A stretch of 6,929 bases of DNA from Betaproteobacteria bacterium (GTDB lineage: Bacteria; Pseudomonadota; Gammaproteobacteria; Burkholderiales; Burkholderiaceae_C): assembly GCA_009923345.1 (NCBI GenBank), contig RFTR01000107.1, positions 1-6,929 on the forward strand. The letters run 5' to 3'. The notes beneath the pieces were generated by a model. It made no database searches. It had not been told where the DNA came from and was given only the letters and a program-made list of their open reading frames with translations. A program made the position numbers and the translations under genes. Position 1 is the first letter of the stretch. Each line of letters starts with the position of its first letter. This document shows, piece by piece, positions 5,529 through 6,929 of this stretch.

Positions 5529-6752
5529 ATGCCCACTACATTGAGTTTTTGGATTGCCCGCTGCGGACTGTGTGTTTTGCTAGCGGTGTGTGCTTTTGAG
5601 CAAGCGCAGGCACAAGCCCAAACGCAAGCCCCAGTCCAGGCGCAGGTTCAAGCAATCCCGTTGGCCCCGCAAGCCCCAGAGATTGCGGCACATGCTTATT
5701 TACTGGTGGACGTCACCGCGCAACAGGTGCTGGCGCAATCGAATGCTGATCAACCGGTTGAGCCTGCTTCTTTGACCAAGTTGATGTCGGCTTATTTGGT
5801 GTTCCAGGCGCTGAAGGTTAAAAAAATCACGCTGGAGCAAACCCTGCCTGTGAGTGAGCGTGCTTGGAAGATGCAAGGCTCGCGCATGTTTATCGACCCC
5901 AAGATGCAAGTGCCCGTACTCGACTTGATCAAGGGCATGATTGTTCAGTCGGGCAACGATGCAACTATTGTTTTGGCAGAAGGCGTTGGTGGCACGGTTG
6001 AGCATTTTGTAGAGATGATGAATGCCCAAGCCCAAACGCTGGGTATGAAAAATACGGGCTATAAAAACCCAGAGGGATTGACCGTGCCAGGTCACATCAC
6101 CACGGCCAAAGACTTGGGCATTTTGGCTACCCGATTGATGCAAGACTTTCCTGAGTTTGTGGGCTATTACGCTATCAAACAGTACCGCTATCCAGGCACG
6201 CCCGCGGCCAACCAAAACAACCGCAATTTGTTGTTGTTTCGCGACCCGAGCGTTGACGGGTTAAAGACTGGGCACACCGATGCTGCCGGTTTTTGCTTGA
6301 TTGCGACTGCCAAGCGCGATGCGCCGGGCGTGGGCTCGCGGCGCTTGTTGTCGATCGTACTGGGTGCTTCTAGCGAGAACGCGCGGGCGGCTGAATCGCA
6401 AAAGCTTTTAAATTGGGGATATACCGCTTATGAGGTCGTCAAATTATTCGACGCGTCTCAGGCCGTGGTCAGCCCTTTGGTTTGGAAGGGCCAGGCCAAT
6501 ACGGCCAAACTAGGGCGCTTTCAACCGATCGTGGTCGCCATTCCAGCGGGCGCTATCCGCCGCGTCCAAACCCAGGTGGTCAGGCCTGAGCCTATGGTGG
6601 CGCCTTTTCAACGAGGGCAGACGGTGGGTTCCTTGCGGGTGACCTTGGACCAACAGCCTTGGGTTGACTTGCCTTTGGTCGTACTAGAGGCCGTCGAGCA
6701 GTCCGGCTGGCTGGGGCGTACCTGGGACGCGCTACGACTTTGGGTGAAGTAG
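5529..6752 (+). CDS. dacA: D-alanyl-D-alanine carboxypeptidase, class C PBP5/6 type
   Basis: A 407-aa peptidase S11 enzyme that removes the terminal D-Ala from peptidoglycan pentapeptides in the periplasm, limiting cross-linking and helping to keep cell shape. Residues 1-28 are a Sec signal peptide (Arg11, hydrophobic core 12-22, likely cleavage after an AQA near 28). Next comes a Gln/Ala-rich linker (about 25-42). The penicillin-binding domain has SLTK (Ser81 nucleophile, Lys84), SGN (141-143) and KTG (246-248). Residues about 305-390 fit the PBP5 C-terminal beta domain, and 391-407 (QSGWLGRTWDALRLWVK) look like the amphipathic membrane anchor. The start at ATG 5529 is chosen because it places the signal peptide at the N-terminus; ATG 5448 would add 27 residues and begins inside the inverted repeat. 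The ribosome site is weak (AAGA). The dacA and dacC symbols cannot be told apart here. The gene precedes the str operon. Confidence 0.95.
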   Translation: MPTTLSFWIARCGLCVLLAVCAFEQAQAQAQTQAPVQAQVQAIPLAPQAPEIAAHAYLLVDVTAQQVLAQSNADQPVEPASLTKLMSAYLVFQALKVKKITLEQTLPVSERAWKMQGSRMFIDPKMQVPVLDLIKGMIVQSGNDATIVLAEGVGGTVEHFVEMMNAQAQTLGMKNTGYKNPEGLTVPGHITTAKDLGILATRLMQDFPEFVGYYAIKQYRYPGTPAANQNNRNLLLFRDPSVDGLKTGHTDAAGFCLIATAKRDAPGVGSRRLLSIVLGASSENARAAESQKLLNWGYTAYEVVKLFDASQAVVSPLVWKGQANTAKLGRFQPIVVAIPAGAIRRVQTQVVRPEPMVAPFQRGQTVGSLRVTLDQQPWVDLPLVVLEAVEQSGWLGRTWDALRLWVK

Positions 6753-6779
6753 TCCAAAAGTACGCCGTATTCGCTGTAT

Positions 6780-6808
6780 TTGCCACGGCCCCCTGAACCT
6801 GATACACT
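6780..6808 (+). promoter_or_regulatory. Probable sigma-70 promoter of rpsL / str operon
   Basis: TTGCCA (6780-6785, five of six to consensus) and TACACT (6803-6808, four of six) are 17 bases apart. The start point would be near 6815, giving a leader of about 65 bases before rpsL. The position just after dacA and the strength suit a ribosomal protein operon. Confidence 0.65.
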
Positions 6809-6819
6809 AGAAGGCTTTT

Positions 6820-6857
6820 CGGTCGCTTGCGTGATGGAGTGGCCGTTTTCTTTTATT
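6820..6857 (+). terminator. Terminator-like hairpin and U-tract in the rpsL leader
   Basis: 6820-6828 can pair with 6837-6845 (9 bp including G-U pairs, core CGGTC/GGCCG) around an 8-base loop, directly followed by TTTTCTTTT. The form is that of an intrinsic terminator, yet it lies between the putative promoter and rpsL. It could be an attenuator, a terminator for transcripts coming from dacA, or a chance stem weakened by its G-U pairs. Confidence 0.4.
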
Positions 6858-6866
6858 CAGACGTTT

Positions 6867-6871
6867 AGGGA
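6867..6871 (+). promoter_or_regulatory. Shine-Dalgarno AGGGA of rpsL
   Basis: AGGGA lies nine bases before ATG 6881, a little far but in range. An ACGTTT motif occurs on either side (6861-6866 and 6871-6876). Confidence 0.6.
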
Positions 6872-6880
6872 CGTTTTTCA

Positions 6881-6929
6881 ATGCCAACCATTAATCAATT
6901 GGTGCGTCAGGGGCGCGAGGTCGAAACGA
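6881..6929 (+). CDS. rpsL: 30S ribosomal protein S12, N-terminal 16 codons (cut by window edge)
   Basis: The visible peptide MPTINQLVRQGREVET is the near-universal N-terminus of ribosomal protein S12, part of the decoding centre of the 30S subunit and the classic site of streptomycin resistance changes. The complete protein is about 125 aa, so nearly all of it lies beyond the window. In proteobacteria it begins the str operon (rpsL-rpsG-fusA-tuf). The residues in which resistance changes occur, around positions 43 and 88, are not included. Confidence 0.95.
   Translation, partial: MPTINQLVRQGREVET

Overview
The window looks like chromosomal core and near-core DNA from a betaproteobacterium, most likely Burkholderiales and probably Comamonadaceae (Limnohabitans/Rhodoferax-like). 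This is inference from moderately high GC, the rpsL start, the use of hemJ for protoporphyrinogen oxidation, and protein sequences that read like that family. No transposase, phage, CRISPR array, tRNA or rRNA gene was seen. Genes fill nearly all of the window and no gene-free stretch exceeds 300 bases.

Left part (1-1912), minus strand: a YgfF-like short-chain dehydrogenase (1166-1912) lies upstream of mmsA (1-1068), a CoA-acylating methylmalonate-semialdehyde dehydrogenase that runs off the left edge. They are 97 bases apart in the same direction and may share a transcript. A 164-base divergent spacer (1913-2076) separates them from the plus-strand genes. It holds a plausible promoter, a 12-bp direct repeat and a small dyad.

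Middle part (2077-5352), plus strand: a dienelactone-hydrolase-family protein, then after 76 bases a compact run of four genes: hemJ (haem synthesis, membrane), a VanZ-domain membrane protein with a long extra C-terminal membrane region, a thioredoxin-like [2Fe-2S] ferredoxin, and a small alpha/beta hydrolase. Spacings within the run are 12 bases, 9 bases and an ATGA overlap, so it is very probably one operon.

Right part (5353-6929), plus strand: a 176-base spacer with a striking 32-bp inverted repeat precedes dacA/dacC, a secreted and membrane-anchored D-Ala-D-Ala carboxypeptidase. Next come a good sigma-70-type promoter and a terminator-like hairpin in the leader of rpsL (ribosomal protein S12), whose first 16 codons close the window. 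This would be the start of the str operon.

No clearly new multi-gene system is evident. The best leads are the inverted repeat upstream of dacA, the hairpin plus U-tract between the rpsL promoter and rpsL, and the association of hemJ (electron acceptor not firmly established) with a ferredoxin and an enlarged VanZ protein.
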